Assembly: GCA_947095535.1 (NCBI GenBank) | Contig: OX352772.1 | Location: forward strand, 94,717,207 to 94,781,206 | Source: Poecilobothrus nobilitatus | Taxonomy: Eukaryota; Arthropoda; Insecta; Diptera; Dolichopodidae | Direction of reading: 5' to 3' | DNA: 64,000 nucleotides | Shown: piece after piece, positions 33,840-45,305 of the stretch | Position numbering within the stretch: the stretch's first letter is position 1 | Layout: each line of letters starts with the position of its first letter | Notes under the pieces: model-generated | What the model was told of the DNA's origin: nothing | Database searches by the model: none | Seen by the model: the letters and a program-made list of their open reading frames with translations, nothing else | Program-made: the position numbers and the translations under genes

Positions 33840-35255
33840 ATTTGACTATAGAATTCTTCTTTACCATTTTGATTTCTGATAAATCTAGCACGTTCCTTCC
33901 AATTAATAACGATACAGGCAATTTATCACCATCAACAATAAAAACTTCAGCATTAACGTCAACTTCATCGATTTTAATATTCAAAAACATTTTTCTGTTC
34001 ACGTTACATGTTCAACCAAGAAACCCGGTAAATTGTTTATCATATTTAACTTGTTCATCTGGTAACATTCTAGCATAATATCAAAACCATTAATATTGAC
34101 AACTTTATGATAAATATTTGGTAATTCTGTTAATAAACCAACTCGTTGTGGGCATTCTGTTGGTTCACCCTTTTTGTGTACTCTGTTAAATGTGCTACAC
34201 TCAGGTTTATGTGATGGTATTGGACAATCTCTTGAATAATGTCCAACTTGATTACAATTATAACATTCGATCGATTTAACAGGTTTAATTTTAATATCTT
34301 TGGATATCAATGGTTCGTTTTTTGGTACAAAATTTAAACTTTCTTTTGTTATGAAATGATCGGTCTTGAATTTCGATTTAAAATCTTTCGATTTAAAGTG
34401 TTTTGATTTTTCTTAAATCGCTGTACGCAAACTAATGCACCATTGTACTTTATCTCGCAGTTCGTCTAATCATTCAATCCGTTGGCTGGGAAATGCTTTA
34501 AATAGGTCATCATCTTTCATGCCCATAATAAAATATTTTACTATGGCATTTTCCTCTAACCGGCCTTTCGTACCTATTCCTATAATTTCATCCAAATACT
34601 TTATTAAATCTTCGCCGTACTGTCGTTTTCTGGATTCCATGACAATATGTACATCAGCTTCATTAACAATTGGCATAAACTTTTCTTGAAACGGTGCTGA
34701 AAAATCACGCTATTCAACACAATAATCATCCGTTCGGTTCTACCAATTTCGAGCGCTGTCTTTCAACTTTGATCCAATCAATATTAATACTAACGCCCAT
34801 TTTCATTTGTAGAAGCTTCGTAATTTTTCTACTCGCTTGAACCGTTCATGCTAGCCCGCTGTTAGTCCCTTGACATCATCAGGATCAAACTCAAGTAAAA
34901 TGTTCGTAATATCTGCTAGAGAAAAATTATATTTACTAACCCTTACCATTTCACCTTGAACTGGAGTTGCCACTGATCTATTCGTTTCTATTTGATTGTT
35001 AAAGCCGGTTTAAATATCTTTGCGAGCACGATTATTAACATTACGTTCAATTATGGTGGCATTATTTTCACCATCGCTGTCTCTTTCGTTATGATTCTCG
35101 CTAGCGTTCATGTTGTCTTCTTCAACGCGATCTAAATTCTCTCTATAATTTAATAATCGTTCAACTAAAACATTTCCCGAACAACGTAAATTTAAATTTA
35201 TAAATTTTTGTTTAAGTTCATTAACTGTAAGTTTTTTCAATTCCAATTCATTCAT
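33840..35255 (-). pseudogene. Ty3 gag and protease remains, broken
   Basis: Gag starts MNELELKKLTVNELKQKF, a SAP-like helix pair (35255-35010), with later homologous pieces at 34676-34470. A CCHC zinc knuckle, CYNCNQVGHYSRDC, follows in frame 34310-33999. Behind it the protease region reads NINGFDIMLECYQ, so the DTG/DSG active site is missing. The C-terminal protease piece LIGRNVLDLSEI is found at about 33880. Several stops interrupt it. Confidence 0.8.
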
Positions 35256-35926
35256 TATTACAATTTTTTTAATAAACTTTAAATATACGGTAATTATAAA
35301 ATACGCAACATTAAAATGTTCAAAACCGTTTAATTATATTAAATAATATATATTTTAAATTAAAATTCATATTCGTTAATGTTCACATTAAATTTATGAT
35401 ATTCATCATTCGTTAAAACTTATATACCGACGGTAATATTTCATATATATTTTGTATAAGATCAAGTAATCCATGCGGCGATATATAGTAAATTGTTTTT
35501 TTTTTCAATTCTATTTACCAATACTAAAAAAAAGTTAAATTCAAATTCATAGAAATTCAATATTATTTTTACATATACATAGGTATCTATTTTACAACCA
35601 ACAAAAATGGCAATTCCATATTCAATTATATATATAATGAAATTCACCACGAACAAATACTAATAAACGCAAAATAAGAATTTTTTTTTCTCTTCTTTTT
35701 CAGCTTAAATTCCTACTACTTTTTAAACAAACAATCCGACTGTACCAACAATGATTTTCTTGGAACATAATGCACAACTAATTTTTAATTTCAAAATTTT
35801 GAAAGTTACAATGTAAAGAAATTTATTTACGTTTCACTAATTTTAATTTAATTTTAATAATACCAATAGCTAATTATAAATCTATATTTTCCAACAAAAT
35901 CTTAATTACTTTTAATTTTAATAATA

Positions 35927-36257
35927 TGTACACTTTAATTATTACAATTACACCACCAGATTATTATATTTTAGTATGTAGTTTAATACATTTAATTGAA
36001 TTTAATATTAGAAAATAAGTACAATTACAAAATATTTAGATTTGACAAAAATATTTAATAGCTCAACCGCTTCATTTGAATTTACCAACGAGAATGAATA
36101 TTTATTTCATTATCCGAATATTTGCTCGTAAATGATGTTTATATGCATTTGTTATAAGCCAAAGAATAGTTAACATTTATTTGGTTTACACTCGTAAACG
36201 ATGTTTTCATGTATTTGTTATAAGCCAAAGAATAGTCAGCATATTATTTGGTTTACA
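35927..36257 (-). repeat. 5' LTR of the minus-strand Ty3 element
   Basis: It starts TGTAAACC when read on the minus strand at 36257. It holds the same ATAAGCCAAAGAATAGT doublet as the other LTR. The adjoining internal sequence (plus 35905-35926) is A/T-only and gives no convincing tRNA match. Confidence 0.88.
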
Positions 36258-36261
36258 ATAC
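36258..36261. repeat. Target site duplication of the Ty3 element, right (ATAC)
   Basis: This is an exact copy of 31043-31046 after the LTR end at 36257. Confidence 0.8.
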
Positions 36262-36599
36262 TAAATTATGGAATCAAACAAATTTGATTAAAATAGTTAT
36301 AACTTGAAAATCATTGGTCCAATTTATATGGTTAATATCTTGTTAGATTAATAAAAAAAAATTATAACAAGTTTATACTTTGTTAATTTATGATGTTTAC
36401 TGTTAGAAGATATAGGCCCATAAACACAAAGTGTATCTTCTTGATTTGGAAAAAAGAACTTTGTTACCCGATTCTGAAAAATGTTACTAGAAAATTTGTT
36501 TTATTTTATTATAAATACATAAGTACATTCATATGTAATGGTTTTTCCAATTTGAGTGATATAATTTTTTTCAAAAAAAAGCACACTAATTGTTAAGGA
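36262..36599. other. AT-rich spacer, no gene
   Basis: No recognisable feature. A 68-codon frame here shows no family pattern. Confidence 0.5.
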
Positions 36600-37205
36600 C
36601 ATTCAAATGTTTTTTTATTTAATGTGAAGTACAATCGATACAATTAAGTTCTGAATAAAACGTCATTCAAATGGCCTCCACGACTTCTTTTGCAGGAACG
36701 AATTCGATGAACCCAATTTTCGAGCACTTTTTCCACTAAATCAAGTCGTATGTCATGAATAACACGTTCAATATTGATTTCTAAAGCTTAAAGAGAGTCT
36801 AGTTTATTGCTAAAGACCAATAACGTAAAATAACCCCACAAGAAGTAGTCCAATGGTGTTAAATCACAACTTCTTGGAGGCCATTCAATGTCACAATTTC
36901 TTGAAATAATCGAATCTTCAAACTTTTCTCACAATAATTCGGTTGTTGCCCCGTCTTGTTAGAACCAGATGTTGTCAAGATCAACTACTTCCAATTTAGG
37001 CCATAAAAAGTTAGTTATCATCGATTTATACCGCTCTCCATTGACAGTAACGGTGTTACCAGCTTCATTTCGTAACAAGTATGGATCGTTGATTCCACCA
37101 GACCAAAAACCACACTAAACTGTCAGTTAAGGTGAATGTAATAGTTGTTCATGAATAATTTGTGGATTTTCTTTGCACCAGAATCGACATTTTTGTTCGT
37201 GGCAC
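36600..37205 (-). pseudogene. Tc1/mariner-superfamily transposase fragment
   Basis: Read on the minus strand it gives, in shifting frames, WSGGINDPYLLRNEAG, VNGERYKSMITNFLWPKLE, LDNIWF, CDLTPLDYFLWGY and RSRGGHLNDVLF. This is the C-terminal catalytic half of an insect Tc1/mariner-type transposase. CDLTPLDYFLWG holds the last catalytic Asp region. Several stops are present, and neither terminal repeats nor the N-terminal DNA-binding part were found. Confidence 0.8.
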
Positions 37206-37864
37206 GAAAAAAAAAGCTTTAAAAAAATTTATCTCAATATTTATGTAATATTTAGAAAATTACAGAAAGAAATTTATTATAATTATTATTTGCATTATAA
37301 TTTGTAATTTGCAGTTGCATTTTTATTATTATTATTTGCGCTATTAGTTTTGAAATTATGCATCACAGTGATAATATAGTTTTTTTTTATAAAAGTACAC
37401 CTTTTGGTAATCAAATAGCGGTAACACTTGTGTATAAAAATTCACCACAGTGAGAAATGACAAATTAAATATTAAAATCATAAGATGACAGCAACAAGAA
37501 AATATTGTTTTGCATAGTTTTTAAATGTTTAATATTAAAATTCTCTATTTATATATTTATCATTTGTTTATTAATTACAATGAATTATGAATTAATTATT
37601 ATGAGTTTACTAATGTTTAATAATGCAAGTGCATAATGCAAATAATGAGTTTAATAATGCACAAAAACAAAAGTTCAAAAAATTAAAATTAAAATTAAAA
37701 AGATCAATAATTACAAATTTATAAAAAAAGTTCTAAAATCAAAAAGTTCATTAGTTATTGACGAAAATGATTTAATTTGAAAGTGTTAATTAAAATATGA
37801 TGTAATTAAAATAATCGAAAAAAATCTTTTTCTTGTTTTATATAGTAAGACCCTTTCTTTAACA
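37206..37864. other. AT-rich spacer, no gene
   Basis: Nothing recognisable. It contains short local repeats of AATAATGAGTTTA near 37600-37660. Confidence 0.5.
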
Positions 37865-39272
37865 AAACAAGTAAATGTAACAGTAAGTCGATGCAACCGA
37901 CTTATTAATACCCTACACCTGAATAATTCGAATTAAATTAAAAATCCATAAGTGTTTTTGGCAGCTGCTTGAACTTCTTCCCTTTTCTGTCTTATTCAAC
38001 TCGAATTTCAAGAACGTAAAAGAGGCATCCGCTTGGGATATGCTTGACACCCTTGTATAAAATTTTAAGTTTCTATCTTAATTATTTTCGAAGATTGGTA
38101 GTCCTTGGGATGTTTGTGTCAGCTACCCGAATTGCCACTCCAATTCATCGAATCCATCTCAGGAACATAAAGAAAACTTGCCAGAACACCATTCTATTAA
38201 ATTTAAAGGTTCTACTTTTGTTGGTTTTGGAGATATGCTCGTTGCTCTTGTGCTCGTCCGGAAGTTTCCAAAATACGAACCCATGGTTCAAATTCTTTCA
38301 AATGTCAGTTTCCAATTTTACAGAAAAGGAAACATAACAGAACACCTTTGTACTAAAAATAAAAGTTCTATCTTTGTTGGTTGTGGAGATATACTCGTTT
38401 GCTCTGGGGCTCGTCCGGAAGCTTCCAAGATTTGAACCCATGGACCAAATCCTCACAAATTTCAGAAACATAAATCAAACATGAAGGAACACCATTCTGC
38501 CTAATTTAAAGGTTATATCTTTGTTGCATTTGGAGATAATATCATTTGCTCTGAGGCTCGTTCGGAAGCTTCCAAATCCAAACCCATGGACCAAATCCTC
38601 TTAAATTTCAGAGGCCTAAATCATACATGAAAGAACACCATTCTGCCAAAAGTAAAGGTTATATCTTTATTGGTTTTGGAGATAATCTCATTTGCTCTAG
38701 GGCTCGTTCGGAAGCTTCCAAATCCAAACCCATTAACCAAATCCTCTTAAATTTCAGAGACATAAATCGAACGGGAAGGAACATCATTGTACAAAATTTA
38801 AAGGTTCTATCTTTGTTGGTTTTGGAAATAATCTCATTTGCTCTGGTGCTTGTTCGGAAGCTTCCAAAACCCAAACCCATGGACCAAATCCTCTTAAATT
38901 TCAGAGACATAAATTGAACGGGAAGAAACATCATTGTACAAAATTTGAAGGTTCTATCTTTGTTGCTTTTGGAGATAATCTCGTTTGCGGAGAGGATGGA
39001 CGGATTTTGTCCAGATTCGAACTTAGCCTTTCTTTCGTAATTAGTAACCTACTATATAAATTTCATCAAGATAGCATCATTATTTTTTGAGTTATCGTGC
39101 GTACGGACGGACGGACGGACGGACGGACGGACAGACGGACATCGCTAAATCGACTCCGGCGGTGATCCTGATTCAGAATATATATACATGTCTATACCTA
39201 ACTCGCTTCCTTTTGGTGATTACAAACACCATACCAAAGTTAATATACCCTATACTTTAGGTGTAGGGTATA
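37865..39272 (-). mobile_element. DINE-1/HINE-like element, copy 2 (inverted)
   Basis: This is an inverted relative of copy 1. The hairpin-tail end (GTAAATGTAACAGTAAGTCG...CGACTT) is at the left, then ATACCCTACACCTGAATAATTCG. The inverse block GTGTAGGGTAT ends it near 39272. A (GGAC)n tract is at about 39104-39128. It carries only about half as many minisatellite units as copy 1. Nothing in it is coding. Confidence 0.7.
38200..38990 (-). repeat. Minisatellite of HINE copy 2, about 5-6 units
   Basis: These are the same units as in 28240-30340, seen in reverse (GCTCGTTCGGAAGCTTCC, GGAGATAATCTCATTTGC). The shorter array shows copy-number difference between the two elements. Confidence 0.88.
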
Positions 39273-39899
39273 AAAATTGATTTATTAAAATAAGTGTTTC
39301 GTAGAATTATTTTTTTTTTTTGCTTTATTCTTTTATTTATTTTATTTGCTTAAATCCGTAACCGTCTGGCTTTTTTGTTTTAACAATTTTCAAACTTTTA
39401 ATTTAGTTTTTTTAATTACAATAGTTAATATTTTAATAAAATTCTATATTAAAATTTACATATTTGCATACAATGGTTGGTATTTCAATAATATTAATTG
39501 ACAAAAATTTATTATTTTATATTACAATTGTTTTATATTAAAATTTACATACATATTTACATACAAATTTTTTTTTTTTTCATATTCCCCTTCCTTTATC
39601 TTCCTTCTGTTTTCCTTCTTCCTTATCTTCCTTCTTCCTTCTTTAGACATATTTGCGCGCCATTCAGCCGATAACAGTTCACTAAACCTTCAGGCTTCAG
39701 TGACTCTCAATTAACGTATGCAAGAAAACTTTTGCATTTTGAAGCAACGTCCTGTACACATAATCAGTCGAACAGACCGACTATTGTGCTCCCAAAATTG
39801 ATCTGTGTCAACCCTTCTATGTAAAGATTCCTTGGAAAGAGGATTGGTATAATAGCAACCTGCATGCAGCGACATATCTATTTTCACAGTCTGCTCTAA
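39273..39899. other. Non-coding spacer
   Basis: This is AT-rich, with a C/T-rich stretch (CCTTCTTCC repeats near 39585-39640). The less AT-rich part from 39650 may belong to the retroelement fragment that follows (possible 3' end or LTR), but I see no paired LTR. Confidence 0.45.
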
Positions 39900-42000
39900 G
39901 TTAGGTAGGAAAATCGGTCTTGAAGTCTTTTCTGTTTAACTAGATTGTCGTGTTTCGTTGAGATTACCTGATTTTTGTAGAGGTTCTGGTAATCCATACC
40001 TTACATTGAGTAAAAGCCGTGTAGTCGTCGGTGATCATATAATAGCCGTGTAGTCGTCGGCCTTATATAATTGGCAGCTGTGAAGTTGTGTTGGGCACAC
40101 CATGGTTTCCAACCTCTGCTACTTCGTAACGGTATTGTCTTTTTACTTTCGTTACATCATAAAGTCCTAAAAATGTTGGGTATAATTTCAGACCATTTCC
40201 AAATTGTGTTCTCTGTATGGCTACCAGATCATGCACCTTATACTTTCTTGCCAATTTCCTATTTTATTTATGTATTATATTCCTATTATTATTATTATTA
40301 TTACGTTTTGGAATTTCGCTGTTGGATTTTCAAAATATTTTGTCGTGCTTCTTGGCGTATTTCATTTCTTTCTTCGTCATTTGCCTAGATTAACATTTTT
40401 TCCATTTGCTTATTAAGGTTTATATCGAATTTATTCTTCATTGGAATTCTAGATAAAACTTCAAAAGGTGTTTTGCCAATATTTCTATTTTCGTTTGCAT
40501 TTAAGTATTTTTGAACTAGTGGTATATGTTTGCACCATTTTGTAGGTTCTTCCAAAGACATCTTTCATAACATTGCTATTATTGATATTTATATATGTTA
40601 TTTTGTCTTTCTACTTGTTCGTTTCCTTGTGGAACATCTGTTGTTACCGTGACGTGGTGTATGTTGTTTGAAGTGGAGTAATCTTGAAATTTTTTTGATG
40701 TGAATGTCATACCTGTATCCGAAGTTATTCTTCTCAGTTTTCCAAATGACAATGATGGTAGTTCTAGTTTTTGCTACTGAAGTAGTTACATTTTGCACCG
40801 GATACACCCAAATGAATTTTGTAAAAGCATCTATTATTATGAGCAAGTGTTTGTAGTTTTTTGAATATAAAGGCCCAACGTCAACATGATATGTGTTCAT
40901 CGGTGCATCACCTTTTCAATCGAATTCAGCAAACCTTCTTTTTTGGCAGTTTTTCTCGACGCCAAAATACATGGTAAACAATTGTTCATGAATGGGCTCA
41001 CCCTTGAAGGCAAATGTTGAATAAAGTAATCTTGACTTAGTGTTGCTGCAACTTGCTTTTTGTTAACATGATCCTTGTTCTGTTATGCACTTGTTCAATT
41101 AGTTCTTTTGCCAAAGTTTTTGTACAACTAAGATGTACGCGCCGATCACGAATTTATACAAAATGTTATATCTAAATTTGAAATTGTCATATTCACGTTC
41201 CTGCAAAATTGAATTTGTAAGTTTACAAAATTTCTCACTTACTTGAGCTGCATCTTCAATTCAGCATCCCATCTATCATATCTCATTGAAGAGCCAACAC
41301 GGTGCAATATCTTGTAGGAAAATGACCCATCTAGCGATTCTTGTGATTACATCTTTTTGTTCATTGCTAGGAAGGCTTTGCAGTCAATGAAGATCTTCAA
41401 TTTTATTTTTGGTATATATACCCGTAATTTTTATTTAACAATTACCAATAGTTCGTTCTCGTAACTTTTGTAATTTTTCTGTCTTGGTGTTGCTTTAAAA
41501 GTTAAAAAAACTGGATGAAAATTATCTTCATGTTTCCGCAGCGGTAAACTACTACAGCCTTCAAAACTTGCATTCGTATTTAATTCTGTCTTAAAATTTT
41601 GATTAAAAAGCTTTAAAACTGGCCCGTTACACAAAATTTGTTTTAGAGTTTCATATGCTTCCATTTGTTATTCACTGAAAAAAGAATTTATCTATCCTTA
41701 AAAAATCTGATAATGGTTGCGCTATTGTCGAGTAGTTTTTAACAAGTCTTCTAAAATATACAGTTAAACTGCGGAAACTTTTGACCTTCTTGACTCTTGT
41801 AGGTTTAGGAAAGAATTTTACAGCTTTTATCTTCTCTTCAGATGGTTTAATAGAAGCTTTTTCCACTATATGTGCAAGAATTAATTGTTGTTACAAAAAA
41901 TGTACATTTTTGCCATTTAAATGTTAGGCCGTTTTGTTTTCCCAATAGTAGCATTTGTTTCAAATCTTTGATATTATCTTCTTTATTTTATATTAGTATT
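39900..42000 (-). pseudogene. Second Ty3/gypsy pol fragment
   Basis: From right to left on the minus strand: RT thumb and connection (41866-41672, KIKAVKFFPKPTRVKKVKSF), RNase H (41664-41431, ELNTNASFEGCSS with Asp replaced by Asn), integrase core (40900-40598, HVDVGPLYSKNYKHLLIIID) and integrase C-terminus (40254-40063, VHDLVAIQRTQFGNGLKLYP). These proteins differ from the 31047-36257 element, so this is another family. The 5' part (gag, RT active site) is absent. Heavily degraded. Confidence 0.8.
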
Positions 42001-42321
42001 ATCAAATTTTTTATATAAAAATTGACTTGACCCTTCAAAGTTGTTGTACCTATATCCAAAGTTTGCGATATAATTAATTACAAGCGATGGAAAAAGGTAC
42101 AATAATAAAAAAACTTTGTATGCAAATTTAGATATTTCACCTACTAACACCTACACGAGGTTTAACACTGACACTGACTTTTATTAACTCCTTTTGCTAT
42201 TCAGTTTTCCAGCACAAACAACAATAAAAAACTTGCTATTAATAGTACAACCTCAACTAGAGGTTCTAAATATCCTAACTTTGTTCAAGGGGGAATATTA
42301 AAATCAGGAGCCGATAGCTTG
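42001..42321. other. Junction region between Ty3 fragment and LINE
   Basis: No gene is visible. The LINE 5' boundary cannot be placed exactly; CAAGGGGGAATATTAAAATCAGGAG at about 42287 is a possible transition. Confidence 0.4.
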
Positions 42322-43214
42322 ATAATAATAATGGAAATTATATTAATTATAATAGCATTAACAATAATAATAAAAATAATAAATATAGAAATGAAATAAG
42401 TAATAATAATTATAATAATAATAATAATAATTATAATAATAAAAGTAATAAAAAAAATACTACTAATAAGATTAACAATAATAATAACAATAATACAAGC
42501 AATAACAAAAGTAAAATAAAAAAAATTCTAATAAGAATATTAATAAGAATAATAATAATTATAATAATAATAATAATAATAATAGAAATAATAATAACAA
42601 TAACAAAAGTACTAATAATAATAACAATAATATTAATAATAATAATAACAACAATAACAATGATATTAATAATAACATTGATAACAACAATAACAATATT
42701 AGGAGTAATGATAATAATAATAATAACAATAATAATAACAATAGTAATAATAGTAATTATATCATTAACAATAACAACAATGACAATAATAAAATTAATA
42801 TAAATGATTCATTATCAATAAATCCGCTAATACCCCCTATTGTTAGAATGACAAAACAATCACTAACAGAGGACTGCCAATACGCTTTATCAAGATTTAG
42901 AGATGAGAAAATTCTTCATAATGTAAGACTTTTCCTTGCTTAATTACATAACGATTCATATAATCGCGTTATAGAGGGTAAAACAAGAACTCATTTATCT
43001 ATTCTCATCCGTAGGTCACAATGAGTACCTACCATCTAACTTCAAAGATTTGAATAATCTTTACCTTAGATACCACAAAGATATAGGCTTCACAACAAAA
43101 GAGGTTGAAGAGGACCTTAAATCTTATCGTACTCACTGCGACAGTAACTACTATAATAACTTAAATCAATCTCGTGAGAACTACAACCAGTTTCTTCGTA
43201 CCAACTCCAAGTAA
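42322..43214 (+). pseudogene. LINE ORF1-like protein with long poly-Asn tract, broken
   Basis: From about 42330 to 42800 the sequence is almost wholly AAT/AAC triplets, mostly open in the Asn frame with Lys, Ser, Thr and Tyr interspersed. It leads into NDSLSINPLIPPIVRMTKQS and ALSRFRDEKILHNVR, then after frameshifts EYLPSNFKDLNNLYLRYHKD and ends near LRTNSK. The position before EN implies ORF1. No zinc knuckle is seen. The opposite-strand poly-Leu frame (42559-42741) is a shadow. Confidence 0.5.
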
Positions 43215-43314
43215 ATATGCAAATCTCATCTCTTTATCTAACTCGATAAATAAAATAGAAACCTCTCAAAATACTAACCAGATAAATAACATTAAAAATT
43301 TTCATCATAGCTGT

Positions 43315-43494
43315 AGTGGTATGAGCTTAAAACACTTTATATTGATGCTAAGTCAAGCAAATTTAATGTACTAGCTCTAACTGAAACATGGCTTAACGAA
43401 TCGTTTAGAAACGAAGAAATTCTTGATGGGAATTGGTCCATTTACAGGAGCGATCGTAATTATCAGTTTGCTAATAGTTCGCGAAGTGGTGGTG
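43315..43494 (+). pseudogene. LINE ORF2, N-terminal piece of endonuclease
   Basis: The frame gives SKFNVLALTETWLNESFRNE, the strand with the catalytic Glu (TETWL) of AP-type endonucleases, then YRSDRN and SRSGG, where Polinton P2 is inserted. It continues at 58412. Confidence 0.82.
43489..43494. repeat. Target site duplication of Polinton P2, left (GTGGTG)
   Basis: GTGGTG precedes the AGTAGG end and is repeated exactly at 58406-58411. It belongs to the LINE coding sequence (Gly-Gly codons). Confidence 0.93.
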
Positions 43495-44420
43495 AGTAGG
43501 TAATCCTGCACTTGGGGATGGGAAAAAATCATGCCATATTGCACCGAAGACCACGCCCACTGACCTATATTTTGATTGATGGGTTTAATGTAGGTTATTC
43601 TTGGTTAGTAGGTCAAAAACATGTTTTGTTTGTTTTGGTTTAGGTTATAAGCATGGGTTGTTAACTTATAAGTTGCAAGTGGTTGTATAGTAGGAAATGA
43701 AGGTTGTTGGTACTGTAGAAGTTGTTAGGCAAGGTTAATGAACTGAACAAGTTTAGGTTATAAGCATGGGTTGTTAACTTATAAGTTGCAAGTGGTTGTA
43801 TAGTAGGAAATGAAGGTTGTTGGTACTGTAGAAGTTGTTAGGCAAGGTTAATGAACTGAACAAGTTTAGGATATTTAGGTTCTTCAATAAATTCATTGAT
43901 ACTTTGTAATAGGATATCATACAAATAGAAAGATGATTTTTTTCAGGTCAAATCAAGTTTATTTTTTTAAATTGCGCCAAATCGCATGCTTAATAAAATA
44001 TACCTACATGCGTAAAAGGAGATATAAAAGAAAAGAAAAAAACTTGTTTTTATTATTTAATAAGAAAAATATTCATAGGTACTTTTGAATACCAAGATGT
44101 AAATAATAAAAATAAAAACAAAACGTAAACAAGAAGTAGGTACAAAGTGTATTTTTGTTTATTAAAGAAGATCAATAATTGTTGCAAGTTGTTATTATAG
44201 TTTTAAAGCTGCGAAATAAAAAAAATAAAAATTATGGAATTATAGGTGCATCTCTTATGTAAGATTTTTTCTGTTCTATAATAATAACATTGAGAAAATA
44301 ACCGGAAATCTTTGATTTACTTGGTTTTGTTATTATTGCGTTACATTCTATACTGTAAGGAATCAAAAAGGTAAGTTAATTGCTTTTGGTACCTATTTGA
44401 AAATAAAAATAAAACAAATT
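43495..44420 (+). repeat. P2 left terminal inverted repeat with internal 113-bp duplication
   Basis: It pairs with 57370-58405 in reverse, up to a block containing TTAATTGCTTTTGGTACCTAT. A 113-bp unit (TAGGTTATAAGCATGGGTTG start) is present twice in tandem at about 43641-43866 but once in the right TIR. The inner boundary is approximate. Confidence 0.88.
43641..43866 (+). repeat. 113-bp tandem duplication inside the P2 left TIR
   Basis: TAGGTTATAAGCATGGGTTG starts at 43641 and again at 43754. The two units appear identical, so the duplication is very recent. The right TIR has one unit (about 58140-58255). Confidence 0.92.
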
Positions 44421-44467
44421 TATTTATATGTTTTAAATAATTTTGTATTTGAAAATGTTTTACAACT

Positions 44468-44692
44468 TTACAGAAATCTGTGTTGGAAAATTTTTTTACG
44501 ATGATCAGATGTTAAGATTTTAGAAATAGCGAGACCAACTTTTTCTATGCGTCTTTGAAATCTACTTCTATCACGTGCGTATTCTTCCCAATGACCTTTC
44601 CTTGCTGATCTGTAAGCATAGATTCATACAGGCATAACGTGAATTTCTTGTTTTATGTTGAAGTAAACTTTTTTTTTGTTATTTAAATTCAT
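44468..44692 (-). pseudogene. P2 small basic ORF absent from P1
   Basis: Starting at ATG (44692) it reads MNLNNKKKVYFNIKQEIHV and, after one in-frame stop, RSARKGHWEEYARDRSRFQR with a Lys-rich end, 74 codons in all. It lies downstream of the RNase H-like gene on the same strand. In P1 the corresponding place (after 18680) lacks it, though flanking GCACAGATTTCT survives. It may be a lost small gene; function unknown. Confidence 0.4.
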
Positions 44693-44719
44693 ATTGTGCA
44701 AGTATGAAAATTGAAGTTC

Positions 44720-45268
44720 TTAATCTAACATTTTTTCCTTTAAAAGATGCATATATACATTAAAACAATTTTTAACAGCACATCTGAAATTGTTGTTTGA
44801 TAAATGTATAGGACAATTTGAATTAAAGTTTTCAATCTTTTGTAATGATGGCAAGTCTCTGCTTAGATCTTCTATTTTAACACTGTCAATGTACTTTTGA
44901 AGGAAAAGTTTTTTTTGTTCTCCTTTAACATAAATTTTTTCCGCTGACTCTAAATAGTGTTTTAATATACATTTTACATCTAAATATTCAACTAAACCGT
45001 TATTCCATTTAAGTCCATTTATTTTATTTTCGCAATACTGGTTATTATATTTCACATTTTGACTAAGCTCTTCTGCGGGGTACGGTGCTTTGAAATGATA
45101 CACAGTTGGAATTAAACTTCCTTTTTCAAGTATGGCTAACTCTTTTAGAAAATATTGTTTTTCATTTCCTTGCAAAAATTGTAGGTCAACTATAAAAACT
45201 TGTTCAACCATGTCGAAGGTTTGTAAAAGAATGTTGAATGAAATAACTAAATTTACATTTATATTCAT
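44720..45268 (-). CDS. P2 182-residue RNase H-like Polinton protein
   Basis: The frame is intact, starts MNINVNLVISFN and is divergent from the ATPase. It is about 90% identical to the P1 protein (18093-18680); the main differences are the shorter N-terminus and point changes. The core is FIVDLQFL...LKELAIL, GLKWNNGLVEY and IYVKGEQKKLFLQKYI. See the P1 entry for the fold inference. Confidence 0.75.
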   Translation of the reverse strand: MNINVNLVISFNILLQTFDMVEQVFIVDLQFLQGNEKQYFLKELAILEKGSLIPTVYHFKAPYPAEELSQNVKYNNQYCENKINGLKWNNGLVEYLDVKCILKHYLESAEKIYVKGEQKKLFLQKYIDSVKIEDLSRDLPSLQKIENFNSNCPIHLSNNNFRCAVKNCFNVYMHLLKEKMLD

Positions 45269-45305
45269 TTCGAAAAAGAGCTGTTCATATAAATATAGGT
45301 TAGCA

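Larger units (their letters stand above)
31047..36257 (-). mobile_element. Ty3/gypsy LTR retrotransposon, complete but degraded
   Basis: Two LTRs of about 315 and 331 bp, both starting TGTAAACCAAA on the minus strand, enclose gag (SAP-like start, CCHC knuckle), protease remains, RT, RNase H and integrase, all minus strand. A 4-bp duplication ATAC flanks it. No tRNA-like primer site is seen next to the 5' LTR. The LTRs are visibly diverged from each other, so this is an older insertion than the errantivirus. All genes contain stops. Confidence 0.88.

Noticed and set aside
33480..34078. Plus-strand frames of 121 and 78 codons
   Set aside because: They lie opposite the degraded Ty3 pol/protease on the minus strand and show no own pattern.
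38044..38934. Frames of 85-97 codons
   Set aside because: These are the same minisatellite in the second HINE copy.
42559..42741. Poly-Leu frame on the minus strand
   Set aside because: It is the reverse reading of the AAT/AAC tract; the Asn frame on the plus strand fits the LINE context better.
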